A program made the position numbers and the translations under genes. The notes under the pieces are model-generated. The model searched no databases. It was not told where the DNA came from and saw nothing but the letters and a program-made list of their open reading frames with translations. From positions 71,443 through 135,442 of the forward strand of contig JAFXRZ010000012.1 in NCBI GenBank assembly GCA_017536105.1: a stretch of 64,000 nucleotides of DNA. The letters are read 5' to 3'. The stretch is from Ruminococcus sp. GTDB lineage: Bacteria > Bacillota_A > Clostridia > Oscillospirales > Ruminococcaceae. Positions 17,160 to 24,684 of the stretch are shown here, one piece after another (the stretch's first letter is position 1; the number at the start of each line of letters is the position of its first letter).

Positions 17160-17480
17160 TTCCGATAGGATGAACAAATAAAGGTGTAGGTCACACCGCT
17201 TTTGATTTTTGACGAACGACAGGTCAGCTTTGCACCGCAGTCGGCACAGAAAACAACCCCCGCAAATATGCTCTTGTAACCGGTTTTGGTGAATCTGCGC
17301 CTGTTTGCCCGAAGCTGCTGCGCTGTCTCCCAGGTCGTTTTATCGACTATCGCTTCGTGAGTATTCTCGGTAACGATCTGCTTTTCGGGCGGATTTTTCA
17401 AGCGTTTATGCACCTTGTAGGATAGTGTTTCCGTCTTTAAGCTTGTTGTATTTCCGACCCGCTTTTATTATTTCTGATCT
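17160..17480 (-). pseudogene. Serine-recombinase remnant (C-terminal zinc-ribbon part)
   Basis: The fragment reads NPPEKQIVTENTHEAIVDKT, TTWETAQQLRANRRR, then GVVFCADCGAKLTCRSSK: the Recombinase domain end and the zinc beta-ribbon of large serine recombinases of mobile elements. It lacks the catalytic resolvase domain. Upstream of 17413 related sequence (KYNKLKDGN) appears in another frame, and past the FICSSYR strand the frame degenerates into the terminator region. A decayed integrase gene is the simplest reading; it marks an old insertion next to the accessory region. Confidence 0.75.
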
Positions 17481-17499
17481 GCTTTCACATAAAGAATAA

Positions 17500-17955
17500 T
17501 CAAATCCTCAACTGTTCAAGCGCGTCAAATATCTTGTGATATACCACCTGACTGGGACAGTAATCATAGTTGGCAAAAACCGATATCCCGCTGTGGTAAA
17601 AATGCTCCAGTATAGCTGCAGCACAGCCCGCGCTCCTGCTTTGACCGTACTCGCACTGGCAGATGATATCCATACCGCTATTGTATGCACGGTAGATAAA
17701 TGCGGCGATATCGGGAGCTTCGGGGAAATAGGTGTCGTATGAATATCCTTTGCTTTTCAGAACATCAAGATCAAGGTCATCAAGCTCGCTGTAGAAAACC
17801 GTGTCGCAGACACCGCTGAAATCAACGTGGGTATAATCCTTGTCGATGCGTTTTATCTCAGGATCGTAAAAGCTGATGACAGCGGTTTTTTCGGGGAACT
17901 TCCGTTCCGAGATGATCTCTTCTATGGCTTCGCGGGAACAGATCTGTACATTCAT
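17500..17955 (-). CDS. Protein tyrosine phosphatase-like protein
   Basis: 151 residues. The phosphatase loop CEYGQSRSAG (Cys101, Arg107) fits CX5R-S/T. An upstream aspartate-containing segment (residues 61-80) could carry the general acid. The overall size suits a minimal dual-specificity-type phosphatase. It sits alone between the recombinase remnant and the DnaA-like ATPase, transcribed away from the latter. Proteins like this are common near mobile elements; the substrate is unknown. Confidence 0.65.
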   Translation of the reverse strand: MNVQICSREAIEEIISERKFPEKTAVISFYDPEIKRIDKDYTHVDFSGVCDTVFYSELDDLDLDVLKSKGYSYDTYFPEAPDIAAFIYRAYNSGMDIICQCEYGQSRSAGCAAAILEHFYHSGISVFANYDYCPSQVVYHKIFDALEQLRI

Positions 17956-18058
17956 ATTTTATCTCCTTTTCTGTCCGTTTTCAGATTTCGTATTTATAAT
18001 AACATATACTATGGACACAAAACGGGTCATCATAATAATCTTTTTCATTTGAAAATGC

Positions 18059-18095
18059 GTGGGAGCTTTTCTGCTCATAGCCTGATATATAATAT
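18059..18095 (+). promoter_or_regulatory. palindromic box over putative promoter, copy 1
   Basis: GTGGGAGC-TTTTCT-GCTCATA followed by CCTGATATATAATA. The same layout recurs at 18829-18863 upstream of the WYL gene. It holds TATAAT-like -10 sequence and an inverted repeat suited to a dimeric repressor. Confidence 0.6.
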
Positions 18096-18153
18096 AATTC
18101 GGGAAGTTCAAACCTTTTAAAAAGTCTTATGATAACTAAGCAGGAGGTATTTT

Positions 18154-18675
18154 ATGAAAAAAGAACACATTACATCAAAGGGCTCACAGTACAATTTCAA
18201 CAACTTCAATATCACAGAGAATAACCGTGCCGCTTTTGAAATGGCAAAGCAATTTGCTGAAAACGTCAATGCTAAGCCGCTGCACATCCACGGAAAAACA
18301 GCTACAGGCAAAACGCATCTGCTGTATGCAGTGAAAAATCATATTGAGCTGCATAAGCCGGATGTAAAGGTGATACTGACGAATGCTGAGGTATTTAGTG
18401 AAAAACTGATAAATACAATTAAAGAATGCTCATCGATACCTGCGTTTCGTGTAATGTATAGCGAGGCCGATGTGCTGCTGATGGATGATATCCAGCTGCT
18501 TGCCGGGAAACCTACGGTACAGCAGCAACTAATACTTATATTTAATTCCCTGTATGAATCCGGCTGCCGTATTATGACAACCTCTTCGGATACCGATATC
18601 GATGTTATGCTCGAGGATCGTTTGCGTTCAAGGTTGTATTTCGAGGATTACATTACAATAAAAGCTGAAGTCTGA
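18154..18675 (+). CDS. Stand-alone DnaA-domain-III-like AAA+ ATPase
   Basis: 173 residues resembling only the ATPase core of DnaA. It opens with YNFNNFNITENNRAAFEMA (DnaA has a similar lead-in), then Walker A GKTATGKT (47-54), Walker B LLMDDIQLLAGK, sensor I MTTSSD and the arginine-finger stretch DRLRSRL, ending directly after. The DNA-binding domain IV and the N-terminal helicase-loading domain are absent, so it resembles Hda in layout. A strong AGGAGG site precedes ATG. Role unknown: replication control of a mobile element, or DnaA interference. Confidence 0.78.
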   Translation: MKKEHITSKGSQYNFNNFNITENNRAAFEMAKQFAENVNAKPLHIHGKTATGKTHLLYAVKNHIELHKPDVKVILTNAEVFSEKLINTIKECSSIPAFRVMYSEADVLLMDDIQLLAGKPTVQQQLILIFNSLYESGCRIMTTSSDTDIDVMLEDRLRSRLYFEDYITIKAEV

Positions 18676-18722
18676 TCTACGGGCTAACTTTCTGATCCGA
18701 AGCAGCTCGATACAAACAGAAA

Positions 18723-18762
18723 AAGGTCTCTCGATCTATTGCAGATCGGAGACCTTGTTTTG
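18723..18762 (+). terminator. Rho-independent terminator
   Basis: GGTCTC-CGATC / GATCG-GAGACC stem followed by TTGTTTTG, 50 bp after the ATPase gene. Confidence 0.85.
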
Positions 18763-18828
18763 TATTAAATATATGGCTCGTTATGTGTAATTAGGACGAG
18801 TAGAATAATTATCTCACGCCAAAAAACG

Positions 18829-18863
18829 GTGGGAGCTTTTCTCCCCATACCCTAAGATATAAT
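18829..18863 (+). promoter_or_regulatory. palindromic box over putative promoter, copy 2
   Basis: GTGGGAG-CTTTT-CTCCCCATA then CCTAAGATATAATA. About 28 of 35 positions match copy 1 at 18059. Lies just upstream of the WYL regulator's better promoter. Confidence 0.62.
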
Positions 18864-18877
18864 AATTACAGAAAAAC

Positions 18878-18906
18878 TTGAACCCCACCGAAAAATATAG
18901 TATAAT
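18878..18906 (+). promoter_or_regulatory. sigma-A promoter for WYL gene
   Basis: TTGAAC (18878-18883), 17 bp, TATAAT (18901-18906), 30 bp before the start codon. Confidence 0.8.
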
Positions 18907-18935
18907 ATCATCAACAATCACAAGGAGGTATCGCT

Positions 18936-19970
18936 ATGCAGGAGAAATCCAAGCAGCCCAAGAAGCTGGCTGTGATCTACATTCTGAAGATCTTGCAGGA
19001 CTACACCGATTCGGACAACACCCTCACTCAGACGGAGATAGCCGAGCGGCTGATGGATGAGTATGGTATGTCCCTTGACCGCAAGAGCGTGCGTCACAAT
19101 CTCTCGAAGCTCATGGAGGCGGGATACCCGATCCATTACAAAGAGAACGTCACCCGTATCGGCGCGGGCGGCGAGGAGCAGACGATCAAGTCGGACTGGT
19201 ACTACGATCAGGAAGACCGCTTTGATAAAAGCGAGCTGCGCGTGATGATCGACAGCCTGCTGTATGCCAACGGACTGCCGCAGTACCAGCTTTCAAGACT
19301 TATCGAAAAGATCGTAAACCTGGGCGGCAGATTCGAGCGAAACTCCCTACGCAAGGCGAAAGCTGTGCTGAATACCCGCCCCGACAACAAGCAGATGTTC
19401 TATAACGTGTCGATGATAACCGAGGCCGTGGAGGCGGGCAAAATGATATGCTTCAATTACGGCTCCCGCGGCCTCGACGGCAAGCTCCACGCCAAAGAGC
19501 AGGACGGCAAGCCCAAGCTCTACACCGTCACGCCCCGGAAAATGGTGTTGTTAAACGGACGGTATTACCTTGTTGCAACTAAAAAGGACGGCACCCTCAC
19601 CAACTTCCGTGTTGACCGCATTATGAATATATCCCACACAGATGAGAAAGCCGACAGGCGCAGTATCCGGCAGGACGACCTCCGGGACTATGTCACCGAA
19701 CATCCCTATATGTGGACGGGTGAGGTCTGCCACGGGAGCTTCCGCTGTCCCGAGTGGCTCATTCCCGACATCATCGACACCTTCGGCACCAATTACTCTG
19801 TGATGAAGCAGGAGAACGGCAATATCGAGGTAAGTGTCCGCGTCGGGATGAAAGACCTTGAGCAGTGGGGTATGCATTACTGCGACCAGGTTGAGATCCT
19901 TTACCCGAAGGAGGTCAGAGAGGCAGTTGCCAGGACGCTGAAAGAAGCTGCGGCAAGATATGGGGGATGA
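18936..19970 (+). CDS. WYL-domain transcriptional regulator
   Basis: 344 residues. An N-terminal winged helix (TLTQTEIAERLMDEYGMS, RKSVRHNLSKLMEAGYPI) is followed by a WYL core (about 150-245: EAVEAGKMICFNYGSRG; PRKMVLLNGRYYLVA; FRVDRIMNI) and a C-terminal WCX-like segment. WYL regulators bind ligands such as nucleic-acid fragments and are frequent in phage-defence loci. An AAGGAGG site precedes ATG. The palindromic box at 18829 is a candidate autoregulatory operator. Confidence 0.9.
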   Translation: MQEKSKQPKKLAVIYILKILQDYTDSDNTLTQTEIAERLMDEYGMSLDRKSVRHNLSKLMEAGYPIHYKENVTRIGAGGEEQTIKSDWYYDQEDRFDKSELRVMIDSLLYANGLPQYQLSRLIEKIVNLGGRFERNSLRKAKAVLNTRPDNKQMFYNVSMITEAVEAGKMICFNYGSRGLDGKLHAKEQDGKPKLYTVTPRKMVLLNGRYYLVATKKDGTLTNFRVDRIMNISHTDEKADRRSIRQDDLRDYVTEHPYMWTGEVCHGSFRCPEWLIPDIIDTFGTNYSVMKQENGNIEVSVRVGMKDLEQWGMHYCDQVEILYPKEVREAVARTLKEAAARYGG

Positions 19971-19992
19971 GAAGTTTTTTACCCACCCTCTC

Positions 19993-20001
19993 TGATATAA
20001 T
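19993..20001 (+). promoter_or_regulatory. extended -10 promoter
   Basis: TGATATAAT with no recognisable -35, 41 bp before the next gene. Confidence 0.5.
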
Positions 20002-20041
20002 GTTATCACAGAGAACGTTATGAGACAGAAAGGCGGTACTT

Positions 20042-20452
20042 ATGAAATTCAGCTGCACACTTGGGACACTCCGAGCAAAGCTCGACAGTATGGAAGACCT
20101 TTTCGGCGACAAGATCAAGGCGGAGTTTGTTTCCTACAACGGTTCAGTGACTGTAAGGAAGGATGACAGAGAGGAACTGCGGCATCAGGCGTATAATTAT
20201 CTGCTCCGGTTTCCCAACCTCGGTTTTGTGCTTCGTCTGGGCGATGTATGCTGGTGGTACGAAGAAGAACAGCGCAAGGAGCTTCGCAACCCGGCGGTGT
20301 TCCTGTGTTCGGATGACGGCAGGGTGGAATACTACTGTGCGCAACGGATAGACGATCTTTTCGAGTGTTATGCAGCCGAAGAGAATGTCAGCGACGAGGA
20401 GCTTGACCGTCTTGAATGTGTGATCGAGACGGAGTTTGAGGCGGATGTGTGA
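20042..20452 (+). CDS. Unknown acidic protein
   Basis: 136 residues, unrecognised. A compact alpha/beta composition with FVSYNGSVTVRKDDREELRH, LGFVLRLGDVCWWYEEEQRK and a strongly acidic tail (EENVSDEELDRLECVIETEF). No signal peptide or membrane span. AAAGGCGG lies upstream of ATG. Codon use and GC resemble the WYL gene, unlike the AT-rich gene that follows. Confidence 0.6.
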   Translation: MKFSCTLGTLRAKLDSMEDLFGDKIKAEFVSYNGSVTVRKDDREELRHQAYNYLLRFPNLGFVLRLGDVCWWYEEEQRKELRNPAVFLCSDDGRVEYYCAQRIDDLFECYAAEENVSDEELDRLECVIETEFEADV

Positions 20453-20530
20453 AAGGAGGGATGATTTGGGATTATTAAACGATTCTAACTCGAATGATTA
20501 GTCTATTATGATTTTAAAAGGAGGATTAGT

Positions 20531-21205
20531 ATGTATTTACAATCATTAAAAGGTTATGACAACTTAGTAAACGATTTTAAAGATTCCTACAAGGGTTGGT
20601 ACAATCGTAATCAGTCGAAAGAACTTGATATAACCAATAAAGAACTGATTATGTATTTTTCGCTTGAGAAAGGCTTTAACGTTGATATGATGCCACTTAC
20701 ATTCCAAAAACTCGTTAAAGGATCAAATGTATATATTGATCAGAATATCAAAGGAGAAATACTGAGCTGGTTTTCGGATGAGATTCTCAAATATATTCTC
20801 AATGGGACAAATAAGAGTTACGATGAATGGCATAGTAAGTTAGGCAATGCTTTTGTAGTTAAAGTGAATAATGAGTTATTTAAAGATAAGTATTATCCTA
20901 TGCAGTATGGAAAAGCTCAAAAACTCATAAATATGACAATGAAATATCTATCTACTTGTGACAATGCTGATAAGTATGAAGAAAGATTTAAGGATTGTCA
21001 TATGGCTTTAGACAGTAAGATTTTAGATTGGTATTATAATGAAGTTAGACCTGATATCAAGAAGTCTTATAGAAAAAGCTGGAGTTCTCTTGATGAAATC
21101 TCATATTTTGAAATACAAAATGACATAAGAGAATACTGCAAAACACATAATTATATTCCATTTGTTCAAGAATGGCCTATATGGGCAGAGTATATGAAAA
21201 AATAG
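20531..21205 (+). CDS. Unknown AT-rich gene
   Basis: 224 residues, no family recognised. Rich in Lys, Asn, Tyr and Trp (SYKGWYNRNQSKELDITNKE; ILDWYYNEVRPDIKKSYRKS). No membrane span or signal peptide. The base composition is clearly more AT-rich than genes on both sides, a sign of recent transfer. A good AAAGGAGG site precedes ATG 20531. It shares this composition with the nuclease gene at 23005. It could be an effector or a toxin-antitoxin-like protein; nothing in the sequence decides. Confidence 0.65.
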   Translation: MYLQSLKGYDNLVNDFKDSYKGWYNRNQSKELDITNKELIMYFSLEKGFNVDMMPLTFQKLVKGSNVYIDQNIKGEILSWFSDEILKYILNGTNKSYDEWHSKLGNAFVVKVNNELFKDKYYPMQYGKAQKLINMTMKYLSTCDNADKYEERFKDCHMALDSKILDWYYNEVRPDIKKSYRKSWSSLDEISYFEIQNDIREYCKTHNYIPFVQEWPIWAEYMKK

Positions 21206-21219
21206 AAAGGAGCGTCCCC

Positions 21220-21570
21220 ATGCCCGCCCCCATCCTCACCGCCTCCACCCGCAGACTCCGCAGCATAGCCGAGATCACCGCCGAGCGCGGGGTCATCAAG
21301 ACCCCCGGCTATTACATTTTTGAGGTCGCTTACGCAAAACCCGAACGCCCGAACAACGACCCGACACGGTTCATCAACGGCGTTGTGATGTGTGTTGCAA
21401 CGATGAAGCTCTGCGTCCATTCCGTCGTTTACGGTGCGGACTATATCAGCTTCGAGTGCAGCGGTCAGGATGCCTACGGCTACAATGCGAGCGGCACTTA
21501 CTATTACTATCAGTCGCCCTTGTATATGCGCGGTGACAGGCCCTTCGTGCTGTCTGTCACTCCCGCGTGA
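21220..21570 (+). CDS. Unknown small protein
   Basis: 116 residues from ATG 21220 (AAAGGAG seven bases upstream); an in-frame extension into the previous gene is unlikely. Beta-rich and aromatic (SASGTYYYYQ-like stretch, then SPLYMRGDRPFVLSVTPA). No recognisable domain, no membrane span. GC-rich again, so composition switches abruptly at 21206. First of four closely packed genes (21220-22921). Confidence 0.6.
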   Translation: MPAPILTASTRRLRSIAEITAERGVIKTPGYYIFEVAYAKPERPNNDPTRFINGVVMCVATMKLCVHSVVYGADYISFECSGQDAYGYNASGTYYYYQSPLYMRGDRPFVLSVTPA

Positions 21571-21582
21571 AAGGAGAACATT

Positions 21583-21885
21583 ATGCAGATCACCGACGAA
21601 TATGCCGCCAAGCTCAACGAATATTTCAAGCCCGAGAAGCCCCTCACCGCAGAGCAGTACGGGGCGATGATCGAGCCTTTTGCCGAACATATGCGCAGCG
21701 TGCTTCTGCTGCACGTCTGCGAGGGCAAGAGCCTTACGGAGGTCTCTGCTATCAGGGATTCCAACGTAATGCGCATACAGCAGATATTCAGCAAGGCCGA
21801 GCGCATGATGAAGCACAGAGTTCAAAACCCCGGCAAGAAGTACCGCGTGAAGGATTTTCTCGACAAACCGGAGGACGGCAAATGA
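21583..21885 (+). CDS. Small HTH (sigma-70 region 4-like) protein
   Basis: 100 residues. The centre (SVLLLHVCEGKSLTEVSAIR, then VMRIQQIFSKAERMMKHR) matches the recognition-helix layout of sigma region 4 / phage-type HTH activators. GAAAGGAG precedes ATG 21583. Its TGA overlaps the next ATG. Likely a local regulator; DNA target unknown. Confidence 0.62.
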   Translation: MQITDEYAAKLNEYFKPEKPLTAEQYGAMIEPFAEHMRSVLLLHVCEGKSLTEVSAIRDSNVMRIQQIFSKAERMMKHRVQNPGKKYRVKDFLDKPEDGK

Positions 21886-22343
21886 ATAAAAACGAAGACA
21901 CAAGAAATCTGCTGACCGAAAACTGGGTCTACTTTACCACAAAGATCCGTAACGGTAAAATAGACATTACTTCAATGATCCCGAATTATAAACGGACGTG
22001 GTCATATTTTTCGGAAGTTGTCGGAAGCGGCTCGTTTTCTGTCGATGATATAAAGCTCATAAATGCGATCCACAGATTTACTTCTGAACTGACCGAGGCA
22101 GCAAGATATTTTTATTATATAAATCCGCACCATGAGGTTTCCTCAAATCTTCTCATCATGTCCATGCTGATCTATAAGCTGCTGGACAACATCGCAGACA
22201 AACGCTTTTCAACAGGTGTGCTGAGATTTGAGATCTTCGGGAAAAAGAACATAGTTTTCCTTGACGGTTTTGATCATACTTTCCGTGATCTGTGGAAGGA
22301 GTGCTTTGAAAGGCTGAAACAGGGACAGGAGGATTTTTTATGA
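21882..22343 (+). CDS. Unknown helical protein
   Basis: 153 residues, helical, with no domain I recognise. It starts at ATG 21882 inside the ATGA overlap with the HTH gene, and its own TGA overlaps the next ATG (22340), so this is a translationally coupled middle gene. Aromatic and charged (RTWSYFSEVVGSGSFSVDDI; FRDLWKECFERLKQGQEDFL). No signal peptide or catalytic motif is visible. Confidence 0.6.
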   Translation: MNKNEDTRNLLTENWVYFTTKIRNGKIDITSMIPNYKRTWSYFSEVVGSGSFSVDDIKLINAIHRFTSELTEAARYFYYINPHHEVSSNLLIMSMLIYKLLDNIADKRFSTGVLRFEIFGKKNIVFLDGFDHTFRDLWKECFERLKQGQEDFL

Positions 22344-22921
22344 TAAAGATACTGAACATCCACGGCTATCACGGCAGCCCCAAGAACAGCGCATATCAGG
22401 CGCTTGAAGCCCTCGGCTGCGAGATCATCGCGCCCGCGCTTGATTACGATAACGTGTCGCCGGATAACATCCTCGGCAGCCTGAAATACATTCTTGCGGA
22501 CAAGCGCCCCGATATCATCGTCGGGACAAGTCTCGGAGGATTTTATGCGGCGGTGCTGAGCGCACAGTGCGATCATCCCGTGATGCTCGTCAACCCGTTT
22601 CTGATGTCGTTTCTCACATTCGACGGCGACGTCCGTCCGCGCAGGGATATCAAGCCGCTGATCGGTCTGTTCGGACATCTGTCGCAGCTCGACAGCAGTA
22701 ATGTCAGCTGCATCGTCGGCGATAACGACGAGCTGCTCGGCGACCACAAATTCACGGAAGAGCTTCTCGGCAACACACGCTTCCGCCGCATCCCCGGCGG
22801 AGGGCATTCGGGGTACACCCTGCCGCTGAAAGAGTATTTTGCGGAGATGCTGCCTTACTATACGGATGTCCTGCCGAGGAGAGAGTGGGCAGATGGGTTT
22901 CCGGGGCTTGATGAGGATTAG
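22340..22921 (+). CDS. YqiA-like alpha/beta hydrolase
   Basis: 193 residues of the UPF0227/YqiA esterase type. It opens MIKILNIHGYHGSPKNSAYQ (oxyanion-loop HG), has the nucleophile elbow VGTSLGGFYA (Ser64), an acid region VGDNDELLG and the catalytic His in GGGHSGY. Cytosolic. The last gene of the coupled quartet, probably a housekeeping-type esterase picked up with the cassette; substrate unknown. Confidence 0.82.
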   Translation: MIKILNIHGYHGSPKNSAYQALEALGCEIIAPALDYDNVSPDNILGSLKYILADKRPDIIVGTSLGGFYAAVLSAQCDHPVMLVNPFLMSFLTFDGDVRPRRDIKPLIGLFGHLSQLDSSNVSCIVGDNDELLGDHKFTEELLGNTRFRRIPGGGHSGYTLPLKEYFAEMLPYYTDVLPRREWADGFPGLDED

Positions 22922-22927
22922 CTGGTG

Positions 22928-22956
22928 TTGACAGATGGTGAATGGTTTGATATGAT
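22928..22956 (+). promoter_or_regulatory. sigma-A promoter for nuclease gene
   Basis: TTGACA (22928-22933), 17 bp, TATGAT (22951-22956), immediately after the hydrolase stop. Confidence 0.82.
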
Positions 22957-23004
22957 TGTTATATAGAGTGACGTTAAAACGAGAGGTTGAATGGAGGTTT
23001 GAAT

Positions 23005-24123
23005 ATGAGTAGATCGCTTTTTAACAGATTATATAAACGTAGTATGACGATTAATGAACAAAGAGAGGACTTTCTAACAGAAATGCTTGCATGGATGGTG
23101 GACACTCTTCCTCAATTTGCTAAAGATTATGTACAATGTTTGTGTGAAAGTGCTACTAATATTTCTTTACCTCCAAACTTTAATGTTCAAGCCGAAACAC
23201 AAATAATTGTTGAAAAAGGACGAATAGATTTAATAATATATACCGATTGTGGAATAGGATTTATTTGTGAACATAAAGTGGATAGTGAATTAGCAGAACG
23301 TCAGCTTGAAAAATACAAAGAATGTATCCCCGAAATCCAGCAGAAATATAAATCAGAAACAGGAATTGATACAGAATACTACATTGTATTGGTAACCAAA
23401 AGCGATATACAACACAAACAAAAGTCCGATATTAAGTTGATATGGTATGATATTTTTAAGTATTTCTATGAGCGTCTTAATTCCTACGATGACAGAGAAA
23501 AACTCATAGTTGAACAATTTCTAGATTATTTAACAGAGGAGGAAATGGGAATGAAAGAAGCGGTTAATATTCAAGGAATAAAGAGTTTCTGCGCTGCATT
23601 TGATATGATATCTATTTTTGAAAATATGATTAGAGATTACGAAAAAAATATTAACTGGGCAGAAGTATGCCCTGGGCTTGATAGTTTTGTTTCCGATTAT
23701 AACAATAATATTGGAAGATTATACTTTAAAGATGATCGTAGGACAATTGAATTCGGATCGTGGAGGCCCTCAATATTTGCCGGATTAATATATAAAAACA
23801 AGCTCTATAATATCTCATGTTTTGATAACGAACCGTTATTGGTTATTGCTGTAGAATACGATAAAAAAAGACAGGACGTTATTAGAGAAAAAAACTGGTA
23901 TAATGAAATGGTAAAAGAAGAATCAATTATTAGAAATCAAAAAGGTTTCTTTATGGATCCAAAACCCGGTAATAAAAATATAACGTTAATACTGTGTAAA
24001 CCCCTAAGTGAAGTGTTGAATGGAGTCGAAGAAGATTATCGTCCGCAAAAAGAAAAAGTATTGAAAGAAATTATCAATGGAATAAATCTGATACTTGAGT
24101 ACAATAATCGAGCAAAAATATAA
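23005..24123 (+). CDS. PD-(D/E)XK superfamily nuclease
   Basis: 372 residues of the PDDEXK_4 type. The core is GRIDLIIY (Asp75), then ICEHKVDSELAERQLEKYKE with Glu89 and Lys91 forming the E-x-K metal/catalytic pair; the N-terminal EDFLTEMLAWMVD helix is typical of the family. The C-terminal half (about 200-372) is unrecognised. GGAGG precedes ATG 23005. AT-rich relative to the chromosome, with its own promoter. No methyltransferase or specificity partner is adjacent, so it is not a plain restriction system; a defence or repair role is possible. Confidence 0.82.
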   Translation: MSRSLFNRLYKRSMTINEQREDFLTEMLAWMVDTLPQFAKDYVQCLCESATNISLPPNFNVQAETQIIVEKGRIDLIIYTDCGIGFICEHKVDSELAERQLEKYKECIPEIQQKYKSETGIDTEYYIVLVTKSDIQHKQKSDIKLIWYDIFKYFYERLNSYDDREKLIVEQFLDYLTEEEMGMKEAVNIQGIKSFCAAFDMISIFENMIRDYEKNINWAEVCPGLDSFVSDYNNNIGRLYFKDDRRTIEFGSWRPSIFAGLIYKNKLYNISCFDNEPLLVIAVEYDKKRQDVIREKNWYNEMVKEESIIRNQKGFFMDPKPGNKNITLILCKPLSEVLNGVEEDYRPQKEKVLKEIINGINLILEYNNRAKI

Positions 24124-24361
24124 CTGTATTATGGTATCTGAATATAAATCGACCGGAATTGTTGAGATGTATATTAGTTTCTCTCACGGTGTGGTCTTTA
24201 GAAAGAAGTAATACTCTCCCCACAGCTTCATAAACTTCTACGATCTTCCCCCCTCCCCCGAAACCTCAGGGCACTAATAAGGTACAACGCCTCTCAAAAC
24301 CTGCCAGGCCAGCACCAAACCGCAGCATTTTACAGCACTTTATTTGGAACCTATATATAAA

Positions 24362-24387
24362 AAGCCGACATAAAAACTTGTCGGCTT
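24362..24387 (+). terminator. hairpin after nuclease gene
   Basis: AAGCCGACA/TGTCGGCTT stem with a 7-nt loop, but an AT-rich rather than T-only tail and 240 bp beyond the stop. Confidence 0.6.
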
Positions 24388-24486
24388 AATTATTTGATCT
24401 GTCGGTCTGGCGCTGTTCCTTAACGGAGTTATTAGCCCCGGACACCCTCACCAAAAAATCGTTTAAAGTCTTTGGAAATGGAGTCA

Positions 24487-24531
24487 AGCTTTGCGAAGCA
24501 AAGCTGGGGCTAACCTTTCTTCAGAAAGGTT
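24487..24531. repeat. two adjacent short hairpins in intergenic DNA
   Basis: AGCTTTGC-gaa-GCAAAGCT (24487-24505) and AACCTTTCT-tc-AGAAAGGTT (24512-24531) back to back. It looks like a dispersed intergenic repeat. Around it (24124-24684) no gene or promoter was recognised. Confidence 0.6.
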
Positions 24532-24684
24532 TCCCTCAGTAGCTTCCGCACAGGGAGCGGCATATCACCGAGAAGCAGAGCAGGGAAGACAGGGTGAAAA
24601 AAACAATGTCAGGTTTTTGCGGCTGTGGGGGACTATATTATTAGGGTGATACACAAGTATTGCCTTCAAAAAGGGGTGAGGAGC

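Noticed and set aside
18936..19970. WYL protein as accessory of a Cas13d locus
   Set aside because: WYL accessory proteins are known beside Cas13d in Ruminococcus, but no HEPN effector or repeat array is present here.
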